A stretch of DNA of 64,000 nt from Pseudomonadota bacterium. GTDB lineage: Bacteria > Pseudomonadota > Alphaproteobacteria > Rhizobiales > Rhizobiaceae. The notes below the pieces were generated by a model that was not told the DNA's origin, did no database searches, and saw only the letters and a program-made list of their open reading frames with translations. Both the position numbers and the translations under genes were made by a program. The DNA lies in NCBI GenBank assembly GCA_023451735.1, contig JAEXYH010000079.1:93448-157447 (forward strand). Reading direction: 5' to 3'. The first letter of the stretch is position 1. The number at the start of each line of letters is the position of its first letter. Below, piece by piece: positions 11,493 through 20,008 of this stretch.

Positions 11493-12998
11493 ATGCGCTT
11501 CAGTATTCCCGCTATTCTAAATTATTTCAGGGACATGGTTCCCTTCCGGATCATTCCGGCGATCATCACGACCATATTTCTTCTAACCCTTCTCGCAATC
11601 CCGGCTCCGGCAGGTCTGGACGAAAACGGATGGAAGATGCTTGCCATCTTCCTGACGACGATCCTGGCGATCATCCTGAAAGTCATGTCGATCGGCGTGA
11701 TGGCGCTGATGGCAATCGTCATCGTGTCGCTGATGCAGGTCACCTCGCCGACATCGAAGGGCGCCGTTGCCGATGCGCTCAGCAGTTTCGCCAACCCGCT
11801 GATCTGGCTGATCGTCATCGCGGTATTGATCTCGCTGGGGTTGAGGAAAACCGGCCTTGGCCGTCGTCTGGGCCTCGGCTTCATTGCGCTTCTCGGCAAG
11901 CGGACGATCGGTATCGGTTATGGCCTCGTCTTCTGCGAACTGATCCTGGCGCCATTTACGCCGAGCAATACCGCACGCGGTGGTGGCATCATTCACCCGA
12001 TCATGAAGTCGATCGCCAATGCGTTCGATTCGGACCCGGCAAAGGGGACGCAGGGTAAGGTCGGTACCTATCTGGCGCTGGTGAACTACCACGCCAACCC
12101 GATTTCGTCGGCGATGTTCGTCACCGCGACGGCTCCCAACCCGCTGGTCCTCGAATACATCTCGAAGTCGACCGGTGGGGCGATGCAGCTGACCTGGGTC
12201 ACCTGGGCGCTGGCCATGTTCGTGCCGGGCCTGGTCGCGCTCGTCGTCATGCCTCTCGTGCTCTACATGATCTCGCCGCCCGAATTGAAGCGCACGCCCG
12301 ATGCCGTCGCCTATGCCCGGAAGGAACTGGCTGCGATGGGACCTCTGTCGGGCAAGGAGATGGTGATGATCGGCACCTTCTTCATGCTGCTCGTGCTCTG
12401 GGCCAATGTTCCGGCGATGATCTTCGGGCCGGCCTTCACGCTCGATCCGACTGTTGTCGCAGTCCTCGGCCTGTTTGCCCTGCTGATTACCGGTACGATC
12501 AACTGGGACGACGTTCTTTCGGAAAAGAGCGCCTGGGATACGCTGATCTGGTTCGGTGCGCTCGTCATGATGGCCGACCAGTTGAACAAGCTCGGGGTGA
12601 TCGGCTGGTTCTCGAACGGCATGAAGGACATGATCTCGCATGCCGAACTGAGCTGGCAGATGACGGCCGCCATCCTCGTGCTGATCTTTACCTTCGCGCA
12701 CTATATGTTTGCCAGCACGACAGCGCATGTCAGCGCCATGATGCTCGCATTCCTGACCGTCGGCGTGATGCTGATCCCGGCAGAATACCATGCCGTCTTC
12801 CTGCTGATGATGGCAGCAAGCTCGTCGATCATGATGACGCTGACCCACTATGCAACCGGCACGTCGCCGATCATCTTCGGCAGCGGTTACATTACCATGG
12901 GCCGGTGGTGGGGCGTCGGCTTCATCATGTGCCTCGTCAACCTGGTGATATTCGCGGCGGTCGGTGCGGTATGGTGGAGAGCGCTGGGCTATTGGTGA
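11493..12998 (+). CDS. Divalent anion:Na+ symporter (DASS family) transporter
   Basis: A 501-residue polytopic membrane protein with about twelve hydrophobic helices. It shows the two inverted half-repeats of the DASS/CitT-SodiT1 type: APFTPSNTARGGGI in the first half, and ASSSIMMTLTHYATGTSPIIFGSGYI in the second, each carrying the Ser-Asn/Thr substrate and sodium signature. These proteins import di- or tricarboxylates such as malate, 2-oxoglutarate or citrate, often with sodium. Position after the glutamate synthase genes makes a 2-oxoglutarate or other C4/C5 acid substrate attractive, but that is inference. ATG 11493 follows an AAGGACAAGG sequence. A terminator follows. Confidence 0.88.
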   Translation: MRFSIPAILNYFRDMVPFRIIPAIITTIFLLTLLAIPAPAGLDENGWKMLAIFLTTILAIILKVMSIGVMALMAIVIVSLMQVTSPTSKGAVADALSSFANPLIWLIVIAVLISLGLRKTGLGRRLGLGFIALLGKRTIGIGYGLVFCELILAPFTPSNTARGGGIIHPIMKSIANAFDSDPAKGTQGKVGTYLALVNYHANPISSAMFVTATAPNPLVLEYISKSTGGAMQLTWVTWALAMFVPGLVALVVMPLVLYMISPPELKRTPDAVAYARKELAAMGPLSGKEMVMIGTFFMLLVLWANVPAMIFGPAFTLDPTVVAVLGLFALLITGTINWDDVLSEKSAWDTLIWFGALVMMADQLNKLGVIGWFSNGMKDMISHAELSWQMTAAILVLIFTFAHYMFASTTAHVSAMMLAFLTVGVMLIPAEYHAVFLLMMAASSSIMMTLTHYATGTSPIIFGSGYITMGRWWGVGFIMCLVNLVIFAAVGAVWWRALGYW

Positions 12999-13027
12999 TC
13001 CGTTAGCTCATGAACGCCAAGAATTGC

Positions 13028-13055
13028 GGGCGCCGGCAACGGCGCCTGTTTTATT
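13028..13055 (+). terminator. Rho-independent terminator after the DASS transporter
   Basis: Stem GGGCGCCG with CGGCGCCT around a GCAA tetraloop, followed by GTTTTATT. It sits just inside the gap before the convergent SGNH gene. Confidence 0.8.
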
Positions 13056-14247
13056 GGGTCTTCGAGATCTTGTAGTCGTCGATACGTCCGGCGGGCGCCG
13101 GATCCATCTCTCCTTGCTTGATCAGCTTGTCTCGTGGAGATTGGGACAGGCCGTTTGCCGAAGGGATGGCGCTCAAAAGCTCCTTGCCGCCATCCAGTTC
13201 GGGGTCGGATAGGCTGATCGGAAGGGCCGTGAGTGCCTTGTTCGGATCGGCAGGAAGGCCGAGATCGGGGAGCGTGCCCGGGCCAAGGTTTACCAGTTCC
13301 GGGCTTGCCATGTCGCCCAAGTGACGGCGGGCCAGTTTTTCGACATAAAAGGCCAGTTTCTGCTTGCCCGCTGCGGTGAAGGTAATGCCGTCGGAACCAC
13401 GCAGGCGGACCTGCTGGCCGCTAACGTCGGAGCCGGTCAGGATGAACTTGCCCTCCTCGTCAACGAAACCGTCCCAGATGTCGACGAATTCACCGCCAAC
13501 TTCTTCGGTGCGGGCGCGATAGATGGCGTTGAGCTTGACGGCATCGGCCATCATCGAGGGCGACTGGAAGGAGGGCAAGCCGACCCACAGGAGTGGCAGT
13601 TTGCGGCTGGTTACGGTCCGGGCAACTTCGCCCACGCGTCGTCGGTATTCGCTAAACCATGGGTCGGTCCGGAATTTCTCCTTCGCGCCGGATGTCATCT
13701 GCTGCCGATCGTTGGCACCGATCATGACGACGACGATAGCGGGCTTGGCCTCGTCGATGATCCCGGGCAGCTCCTTTAGCCAGTTGTAGTGATCGTCGCG
13801 GACCAGTCCCGACGAGCCGTCGCTGCGGGTGAATACGGCCACACCGGGAGACGCTTCGAACGTCGTTTCGAGTTCGCCGCCGATATTGCCGGCGAAAAAG
13901 TCACCGATGACAAGAATCTTGCGGGCATTTTCAAGCTTTGCCACCGGATCGGGTTTCTGCGGTGCAAGCGGTATCGGAGGGCGCGGAGCAGGCGATCTGA
14001 CTGCGCCACGATTTCGCTCCCGGCGTGGCACCGTCTCGATGATCGAACCATTGCGGCGATTATATCGTACCGGCGGCTCTTCCCGTTCGTAGCGGGGGCC
14101 GCCGAAAAGCAGGTCGAACAGGTTCCGGCGCCTTACCTGTTCCTGTGCAGCTGCAGTGGCGGGGAAACTTCCGGCAACGATGACGACCGCCAGCGCGCCG
14201 CAGGCGACGCGCCGAACGAAGCTTTTTTCTATGGGTGTGCCAGACAT
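13051..14247 (-). CDS. Secreted SGNH-fold protein, DUF459 type, lacking catalytic Ser and His
   Basis: A 398-residue protein with a signal-type hydrophobic segment (about 13-34, ending TAAAQ), an Arg/Pro-rich linker (40-100), an SGNH-like domain (about 108-305) and a low-complexity tail. Block I reads ILVIGDFFAGN, with Phe118 where SGNH hydrolases have Ser; block III MIGAND keeps Asn179; block V reads SDGITFTAAG, with Thr289 where the catalytic His stands. It therefore looks like a non-catalytic member. ATG 14247 is chosen because GGGA lies 9 bases upstream; TTG 14256 and ATG 14253 are alternatives. It is followed upstream on the same strand by a periplasmic transglycosylase gene, so a cell-wall role is possible. 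Confidence 0.75.
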   Translation of the reverse strand: MSGTPIEKSFVRRVACGALAVVIVAGSFPATAAAQEQVRRRNLFDLLFGGPRYEREEPPVRYNRRNGSIIETVPRRERNRGAVRSPAPRPPIPLAPQKPDPVAKLENARKILVIGDFFAGNIGGELETTFEASPGVAVFTRSDGSSGLVRDDHYNWLKELPGIIDEAKPAIVVVMIGANDRQQMTSGAKEKFRTDPWFSEYRRRVGEVARTVTSRKLPLLWVGLPSFQSPSMMADAVKLNAIYRARTEEVGGEFVDIWDGFVDEEGKFILTGSDVSGQQVRLRGSDGITFTAAGKQKLAFYVEKLARRHLGDMASPELVNLGPGTLPDLGLPADPNKALTALPISLSDPELDGGKELLSAIPSANGLSQSPRDKLIKQGEMDPAPAGRIDDYKISKTQ

Positions 14248-14305
14248 TGTCATCAATCCCGACAGGGCCTCAGGGTCACAAATCTTGCGCCCGCCGGATC
14301 ACTTG

Positions 14306-15523
14306 TCAACGCAGGGCGCGCAGCAGCGATTGCGACGGTTCGCCGTTCTGGTCCATGCCGAGCCGTTTCTGAATTGCCGAGATTGCAGCCTTCGAGCCGG
14401 AGCCGAAGTTGCCGTCCACTTCGCCGTCGTAATAGCCGAGTTGCTTCATGCGGCTCTGCAGTTCGAACTTTTCCTTGATGTCGAGCGTGCCATGCGGCCG
14501 CGGCCATGACTGCTGCATGCCGGCGTAACCGGCGATTTCGTCAGCGAGAAGCCCGACGGCCAGCGCGTAACTGTCTGCCGCATTGTATTTCTTGATGGTG
14601 AAGAAGTTTTTCATCATCAGGAAGGCAGGCCCGTTGGAGCCGCCCATCAGCTTGAGGCTCGCGCGATCGGTGCCGCGCGGAAAGCCCTTGCCGTTCGGGC
14701 GGACAAAACCGAGCGCTGCCCATTGGGCAAGTGTCTTGGTCTGGCCTTCGTATTTGGCTGCGCCCGAGGGGAGAACAGCCTCATAGCCCCAGGTCTTCCC
14801 CGTGGTCCAGCCATTCTTCGCAAGCAAATTGGCGGAAGTCGCCAGCGCATCCGGGATCGAGTGCCAGATGTCGCGCTTGCCGTTTCCGTCCGCGTCGACC
14901 GCGTAAAGAAGGTAGCTGGTCGGGATGAACTGCGTATGGCCCATGGCGCCAGCCCACGATCCGGTCAGCTGCTTCGGCGTGACGTCGCCGGCCTGCAAGA
15001 TCTTCAACGCAGCAATCAGCTGGTTGCGGGCAAATTTGGCACGCTTGGGATCAGCCCAGGCGAGGGTGGCGAGTGCCTGCGGCACGTGATGAAGTCGTTC
15101 CGGCTTTTCCAGCACGGCGCCATAGTTGGATTCCATCGACCAGATGGCCAGCAGGATGTGCTTGTCGACGCCGAAATGACGCTCGATGGCGTTCAAAGTG
15201 CCGCCATGACGGGCGGCCATCTGCCGGCCGATCTGTACGGTATAGGGATTGACGCGGCTGTCGAGATATTCCCAGATCTGCGATTTGAACTCGGGCTGGT
15301 ACTGCGCCTTCTGCAGCGCTTCAGGATCCGGCTCATTGATGCCGGCGAACGCCTTCTGATAGGTCGAGCGGGTGATGCCACTTTTGGCCGCCGTGGTATA
15401 GAAATCTGCAACCCATCTCTTGAAACCGGCGTCGGCCTGGGCATTTAACGGCATCATGACCGTTACAAGGCCGGCTGCAAGCAGGAGTGCGAAGCTACGC
15501 GAGCGGTTGCTAAATTTGGTCAT
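14306..15523 (-). CDS. Lytic murein transglycosylase, MltB type, with C-terminal peptidoglycan-binding domain
   Basis: A 405-residue periplasmic enzyme that cleaves the glycan strands of peptidoglycan to 1,6-anhydro-muropeptides. The signal peptide covers about residues 1-31 (cleaved near NAQA). An MltB-type catalytic domain occupies about 35-325, with probable catalytic Glu131 in IWSMESNYG and the GAMGHTQFIPTSYL motif. A PG_binding_1 domain follows at about 345-400 (QSRMKQLGYYDGEVDGNFGSG). There is no lipobox, so it is probably a soluble periplasmic form. I chose MTKFSNR at 15523 over the ATG 24 bases upstream because the signal sequence follows it directly. It is 58 bases before the SGNH-like gene on the same strand. 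Confidence 0.9.
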   Translation of the reverse strand: MTKFSNRSRSFALLLAAGLVTVMMPLNAQADAGFKRWVADFYTTAAKSGITRSTYQKAFAGINEPDPEALQKAQYQPEFKSQIWEYLDSRVNPYTVQIGRQMAARHGGTLNAIERHFGVDKHILLAIWSMESNYGAVLEKPERLHHVPQALATLAWADPKRAKFARNQLIAALKILQAGDVTPKQLTGSWAGAMGHTQFIPTSYLLYAVDADGNGKRDIWHSIPDALATSANLLAKNGWTTGKTWGYEAVLPSGAAKYEGQTKTLAQWAALGFVRPNGKGFPRGTDRASLKLMGGSNGPAFLMMKNFFTIKKYNAADSYALAVGLLADEIAGYAGMQQSWPRPHGTLDIKEKFELQSRMKQLGYYDGEVDGNFGSGSKAAISAIQKRLGMDQNGEPSQSLLRALR

Positions 15524-15723
15524 CGGCAGTCGTATCCATTCCTTCATTCGCCGTTCATGGCGTGTCTGGTATGCGGCTCAACGATGTTTTAACGGAATAG
15601 AGTCAACAAATTCTTTACCATAGATCACGGGTTCGTGGGAGCCTTTTGCGAAACGGTAGCAATTGCCCTCTAGAACCCCGAAGGTTTCATATCCGCACAA
15701 TGAAGTGCATTCAGGAGGCATGA

Positions 15724-16614
15724 GTGTCTGAGCAGCGTAAGATCCGCAAAGCAGTTTTCCCGGTGGCCGGGCTCGGTACGCGTTTCCTTCCGGCGACGAA
15801 GGCCGTTCCGAAGGAAATGCTGACCGTCGTCGACAAGCCGGTCATCCAGTATGTGGTGGATGAAGCGGCTGAAGCCGGCATCGAGCATTTCGTCTTCGTC
15901 ACCGGTCGCGGCAAGGGCGTCATCGAAGATTACTTCGATATCCAGTTCGAACTGGAGCAGATGCTACGCGAGCGCAACAAGAACGCTGAACTGACGCTTC
16001 TTTCGCATATCCTGCCGAAAGCCGGCACGGCCAGCTTCACCCGCCAGCAGGTTCCGCTCGGTCTGGGTCACGCAGTCTGGTGCGCCCGCGATATCGTCGG
16101 CGACGAGCCTTTCGCCGTTCTTTTGCCGGACATGATCATGTCGTCGGAAAAGAGCTGCCTCAAGGGCATGGTTGAGCTTTACAACAAAACCGGCGGCAAC
16201 GTGCTCGCCGTCGAGGAATGCGATCCCGAGCAGGCACACAAATACGGCATCGTCGGCAAGGGGGCCGCTGTCGGCGACGGCGGCTTCAAGATCACCGAGA
16301 TGGTTGAAAAGCCGGCCAAGGGCACTGCTCCGTCCAACTTCTTCATCAACGGCCGTTACATCCTTCAGCCGGAAATCTTCAAGATCTTGGAAACTCAGGA
16401 GCGTGGTGCGGGTAACGAGATCCAGCTTACCGACGGCATGCTGGCGCTTGCCAAGTCCCAGGAATTCGCAGCCTATCCGTTCACCGGCGAGACCTATGAC
16501 TGCGGTGCAAAGGACGGCTTCATTCTCGCCAACCTGGCTTTCGCCCTTCAGCGCCCGGATATCCGTCCGGCAATCGAGGGCCCGCTCAAGGCACTTGCTG
16601 CCAAGCTGAAGTAA
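15724..16614 (+). CDS. galU: UTP-glucose-1-phosphate uridylyltransferase
   Basis: A 296-residue cytoplasmic enzyme that makes UDP-glucose from UTP and glucose-1-phosphate, feeding polysaccharide, cyclic glucan and lipid-sugar synthesis. The nucleotide-binding signature FPVAGLGTRFLPATKAVPKEM opens the protein, followed by KPVIQYVVDEA and VEKP motifs. Start is GTG 15724: AGGAGG (15713-15718) is well spaced for it, while the ATG at 15719 opens a four-codon frame that ends at once. That overlap of a minimal ATG frame with the GTG could slightly lower initiation. A terminator follows; the next gene is convergent. Confidence 0.96.
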   Translation: MSEQRKIRKAVFPVAGLGTRFLPATKAVPKEMLTVVDKPVIQYVVDEAAEAGIEHFVFVTGRGKGVIEDYFDIQFELEQMLRERNKNAELTLLSHILPKAGTASFTRQQVPLGLGHAVWCARDIVGDEPFAVLLPDMIMSSEKSCLKGMVELYNKTGGNVLAVEECDPEQAHKYGIVGKGAAVGDGGFKITEMVEKPAKGTAPSNFFINGRYILQPEIFKILETQERGAGNEIQLTDGMLALAKSQEFAAYPFTGETYDCGAKDGFILANLAFALQRPDIRPAIEGPLKALAAKLK

Positions 16615-16636
16615 GAACTGCGACAGTTTCCAAATC

Positions 16637-16680
16637 AAAGAAGCCGCCGAGGTTTGCCCCGGCGGCTTCTTTCGTTTTTG
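16637..16680. terminator. Bidirectional terminator between galU and the sugar transporter
   Basis: GAAGCCGCCG pairs with CGGCGGCTTC around GAGGTTTGCCCC, with T-rich tails on both strands (TTTCGTTTTT on plus; TTCTTTGATTT on minus). It serves two convergent genes. Confidence 0.8.
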
Positions 16681-16717
16681 CGGCGTGGGGAGTTGCCCCA
16701 CGCCTGACAGGCAGCAA

Positions 16718-18001
16718 TCAGACGGCCTTGTGGCCCTTGATGCCGTAATAGAAGATGTAGATGTAGCAGAGAACCGGCATCAGGAACGCCATGTGAATGC
16801 CGATCGTATCGGCAAGGCCACCCATGACGACCGGCAGGATCGCGCCGCCGACGATTGCCAGGCAAAGGATGCCCGAGCCCTGGCTGGTGTGACGGCCCAG
16901 ACCCTTCAGCGCCAGGCTGAAGATGGTCGGGAACATGATCGAGTTGAACAGGCCGACTGCCAGTACCGCCCACATGGCCAGTTTGCCGCCGGCAAAAACC
17001 GTTACCAGCAGAAGAACCGCGGCCAGAATGGCGTTGAAGGCAAGCGCCTTGCCGTCGTCAATGTAGCGCATCGCATAAGCGCCGATGAAGCGTCCGACCA
17101 TGGCGCCGCCCCAGAAATAGGCGACGTAATGAGCTGCTTCAGATTCCGGCAGGTTGGCGATCGTCGGTTCGGCCAGGTAGTTCACCAGGAAGCTGCCAAT
17201 CGAGACTTCGCCGCCGACATATACGAAGATGCCGATAGCGCCGAGAACGAGGTGCCGATAGGACCATGCCGATGCACGCTCGGTGCCGTCGGAGGCAACT
17301 TCTTCCTCTTCAATCTGCGGCAGCTTCAACGCTGCAAAGATCGCGGCAAGAACAAGGAAGGCAATCGCCAGAAGCATGTAGGGGAAGCGTACCGCGTCTG
17401 CTTCCGCAAGGCGCATTGCCTCCAGCTGCTCGCCGGTGGCGCTGGTGATGTCGCCGGTTGCGGCAGACAGGATCAGGAAAGCTCCGAACAGCGGCGCGAT
17501 GGTCGTGCCCAGCGCGTTGAATGCCTGGGTCAGCGTCAGGCGGCTTGCGGCCGTTTCCGGTGCGCCTAGTTCGGTCACATAGGGATTGGCGGCAACCTGA
17601 AGGACCGTCACGCCGGATGCGAGAATGAAGAGCGCACCCAGGAACAGACCATAGACGCGATAGGCCGCAGCCGGAATGAAGAGAGCGCAGCCTATAGCTG
17701 CGATCAGCAGACCGACCACGATGCCCCACTTGTAGCTGATGCGCTTGACGAGCGCGCCGGCCGGCAGCGAGACGATGAAGTATGCTCCGAAGAAGCAGAG
17801 CTGAATGAGCATCGACTGCGTGTAATTCAGCGAGAAGACGTTCTTCAGATGCGGGATGAGAATGTCGTTCAGGCAGGTAATGAAACCCCACATGAAGAAC
17901 AGCGACGTCAGTGCAATGAGAGCGAACTGATAGTTGTTGGCGCCGGCGCGGGAAGACTGCGTGCTTCCGGCCTTCGTGCCGTTGTTGGTAAGACTAGCCA
18001 A
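16718..18001 (-). CDS. MFS sugar transporter, FucP/GluP type
   Basis: A 427-residue permease with twelve predicted helices. The N-terminal FFMWGFITCLNDILIPHLK motif and the second-helix SLPAGALVKR(I)SYKWGI region are diagnostic of the FucP/glucose-galactose (GluP) branch of the major facilitator superfamily, which imports hexoses or fucose with protons. The last helices read IYIFYYGIKGHK. The start is TTG 18001 with GAGG seven bases away; the first ATG codons come only inside helix 1. Repeats and a palindrome lie in its upstream region and could bind a sugar-responsive repressor. It converges with galU. Confidence 0.87.
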   Translation of the reverse strand: MASLTNNGTKAGSTQSSRAGANNYQFALIALTSLFFMWGFITCLNDILIPHLKNVFSLNYTQSMLIQLCFFGAYFIVSLPAGALVKRISYKWGIVVGLLIAAIGCALFIPAAAYRVYGLFLGALFILASGVTVLQVAANPYVTELGAPETAASRLTLTQAFNALGTTIAPLFGAFLILSAATGDITSATGEQLEAMRLAEADAVRFPYMLLAIAFLVLAAIFAALKLPQIEEEEVASDGTERASAWSYRHLVLGAIGIFVYVGGEVSIGSFLVNYLAEPTIANLPESEAAHYVAYFWGGAMVGRFIGAYAMRYIDDGKALAFNAILAAVLLLVTVFAGGKLAMWAVLAVGLFNSIMFPTIFSLALKGLGRHTSQGSGILCLAIVGGAILPVVMGGLADTIGIHMAFLMPVLCYIYIFYYGIKGHKAV

Positions 18002-18373
18002 TTTAAAACCTCGAACTTACGCCATGCGGCAATGCTGCATTGCGGCAAAAATATGCCGAATGCGGCGCTATATGCTGCATCCGCTAACAGATGAAAGGGG
18101 GCGAGGTTGGGAAATACTGTTATTTCACAACGCAGTTCAGGCGCTTTGGCGCGGAAGGCCGATGTCACCATTGCGTTTCGAGCATGGAAGCGAGGCCATC
18201 GGTCCGGCGCGCGAAAGATTCGTTCACACGTCTGCATCTCACAACAAGATGCGACAAGTTGTCGTGAGGTGGCGAAACGCGAGATGAATTTTTGCTCATT
18301 TTATAGGCGAAAGCTAAGACCTTAAAAAACGACTTATGCTTGCCGCGCATCGTGAATTATCACGGAAACGTGA
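18002..18373. other. Gene-free stretch between the sugar transporter and the beta-barrel gene
   Basis: About 370 bases. The left 80 bases hold the transporter's probable promoter and repeats, listed separately. I see no supported gene or RNA structure in 18090-18373, only weak A+T-rich patches near 18290-18360. Confidence 0.5.
18025..18080. promoter_or_regulatory. Repeated TGCGGC...ATGCTGCAT elements upstream of the sugar transporter
   Basis: ATGCTGCAT occurs at 18032-18040 and again at 18072-18080, exactly 40 bases apart. Each copy is preceded by TGCGGC (18025 and 18061). The first copy lies within the palindrome CAATGC-T-GCATTG (18030-18042). Two sites on the same DNA face just upstream of a sugar transporter suggest a LacI-like or similar repressor operator pair. 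No regulator gene is adjacent. Confidence 0.4.
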
Positions 18374-19933
18374 TCAGCGCCTCAAGGTCAAACCAATTCC
18401 GGCCCGCAGGATATCCTGATCGGAGCCTCCGCCGGTCGTGGTTTCGTATTCGATGTCGCCGGTCATATCGAGGTAGCGGTTGATGCTCCAGGTCAGGCCC
18501 GCCCCGGCAATCCAGGTCACGTTGTTATCGCTGGAGCCTTGGAAGTCGCGATATGTTGTACTTCCTGTAAGGCGTGCCACGAGATGGTCGCGCATCTGGT
18601 GGGCGAGGGCGGAGCTCAACTGATATTCCGCCCAGCCTCCCTGGCCAGCGGCCGTCGAGTCCTGGACTGTGCTGCGAAGCCCGATGTTGATATCGGTACC
18701 GCGTCGGGGCGACCAGCTGACATTGCCGTCTGCGGTAAACGCATTAACCGCATCCAGCCGGGCGTCGTCGTAGGATACGCGCTGGTAGCCGCCCGCCAGC
18801 TCGCCGCGGAGTTTTTCCCCGAAATCGAAAGCGACTCCGGCGCGTGCCGCATAGCTGTCGGAGGAGCGCTGATAACCCGCGCTATCGCGGCGGCGATCGT
18901 AGAATGTATGGCCAAGTGCCACTTCGGCAAACGGAATGATCGCCGGCGAAAGCTCGTAGCCGAGACGCAGGCGCCCATCGATGCCGGTGCGGTTTCTGTC
19001 CTTCATGCTGAAGACCGAACCATCGGACAGTTTGGCGTCCGTATAGACATCGCGGCTGGCGCCGATCGCAGCCAGGCCTCGAATACGCCCCACTTCTCGT
19101 TCGATGGAGGCTTCCGTTTCGAACTGGTGGACGCCCGCCTGCTCGGAGGCATCGCCGATGGCGTTCGGGTCCGCGACATCCTCGCGCTCAAAACTGTAGT
19201 TTGCGGTAATATGCGCGATCGTATCGTCAGCAAGATCCAGCCGCAGGTCAGCGCCGATCCGCGCGTTCGGATCGGTGTCATTCTGGTTGCCGCTCAGATT
19301 GCGTTCGTATACGCCTTCGCCGGTAATCGTCAGCGCGTGCCGCGACCAGTCGGAGGTTAGCGTTCCGCGTATGCCGGTCGCGAGGTAGTTGCGTGTCTCT
19401 TTCGAACCGTGGTCACGGGTGATCTCGGTGTTGATGCTCTGGTTGACCGAAGGGCGAAGAACTAAGGTGCCCAGACGCACGCCGGGCGCCTCTGCGGCCT
19501 CGCGTCGCTGTTCTTCCCATTCCGGCCGGTCGACAGGCGTCGTGCCGGGATCGAGCTGCTGGTCATATTGCTGGTTCAGATCGTCTTCATAGGGCTGATT
19601 CAGTTCATCCGTTTCGGCAGCGTTTTCCGGCTGGGCAGGCCGCTGCGGCGCTGGGGCAGCCGTCGGATCGTAGAGGCCGGATGCGGGATGCTCGGTACCA
19701 TCCTGTACTAAGGGTGTCGGCCACGTTGCCGTTGTCGCTCCGCCGGTAACACTTGTCGTGCCGGCGGTGCCGAACTGGTTGTCAGGGAGGCCAGGCAGAG
19801 GAGTGGTCGTGTTGGAGAAAAGGCTTTGGGCATGGATAGCGCTGCCACCGGACACGGCTGCGATCGCGACGACAAGGCCTATAGCCGTCCGCCGCCCGCG
19901 TCGGGCCGTACCTGTCAGAAACGTGTTTTTCAT
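18374..19933 (-). CDS. Putative outer-membrane beta-barrel protein (BBP2-like)
   Basis: A protein of about 519 residues. The signal peptide covers roughly 1-36 (IGLVVAIAAVSGGSAIHAQ). Next comes a Pro/Thr/Gln-rich, low-complexity segment (about 40-145) and then a long run of alternating amphipathic strands to the C-terminus (LRAGIGLTLRR). This fits the putative beta-barrel porin 2 family common in Rhizobiales. ATG 19933 is preferred to the TTG just upstream. Function is unknown; a role in polysaccharide export or surface structure is possible for the family but not shown here. Confidence 0.75.
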   Translation of the reverse strand: MKNTFLTGTARRGRRTAIGLVVAIAAVSGGSAIHAQSLFSNTTTPLPGLPDNQFGTAGTTSVTGGATTATWPTPLVQDGTEHPASGLYDPTAAPAPQRPAQPENAAETDELNQPYEDDLNQQYDQQLDPGTTPVDRPEWEEQRREAAEAPGVRLGTLVLRPSVNQSINTEITRDHGSKETRNYLATGIRGTLTSDWSRHALTITGEGVYERNLSGNQNDTDPNARIGADLRLDLADDTIAHITANYSFEREDVADPNAIGDASEQAGVHQFETEASIEREVGRIRGLAAIGASRDVYTDAKLSDGSVFSMKDRNRTGIDGRLRLGYELSPAIIPFAEVALGHTFYDRRRDSAGYQRSSDSYAARAGVAFDFGEKLRGELAGGYQRVSYDDARLDAVNAFTADGNVSWSPRRGTDINIGLRSTVQDSTAAGQGGWAEYQLSSALAHQMRDHLVARLTGSTTYRDFQGSSDNNVTWIAGAGLTWSINRYLDMTGDIEYETTTGGGSDQDILRAGIGLTLRR

Positions 19934-20008
19934 CAAATGCCCGGCAACCTCAAATGCTTACCCAAATGTAAATCACCGTGGTTAAGGATTGGTTGAAGAA
20001 GCCGAACG

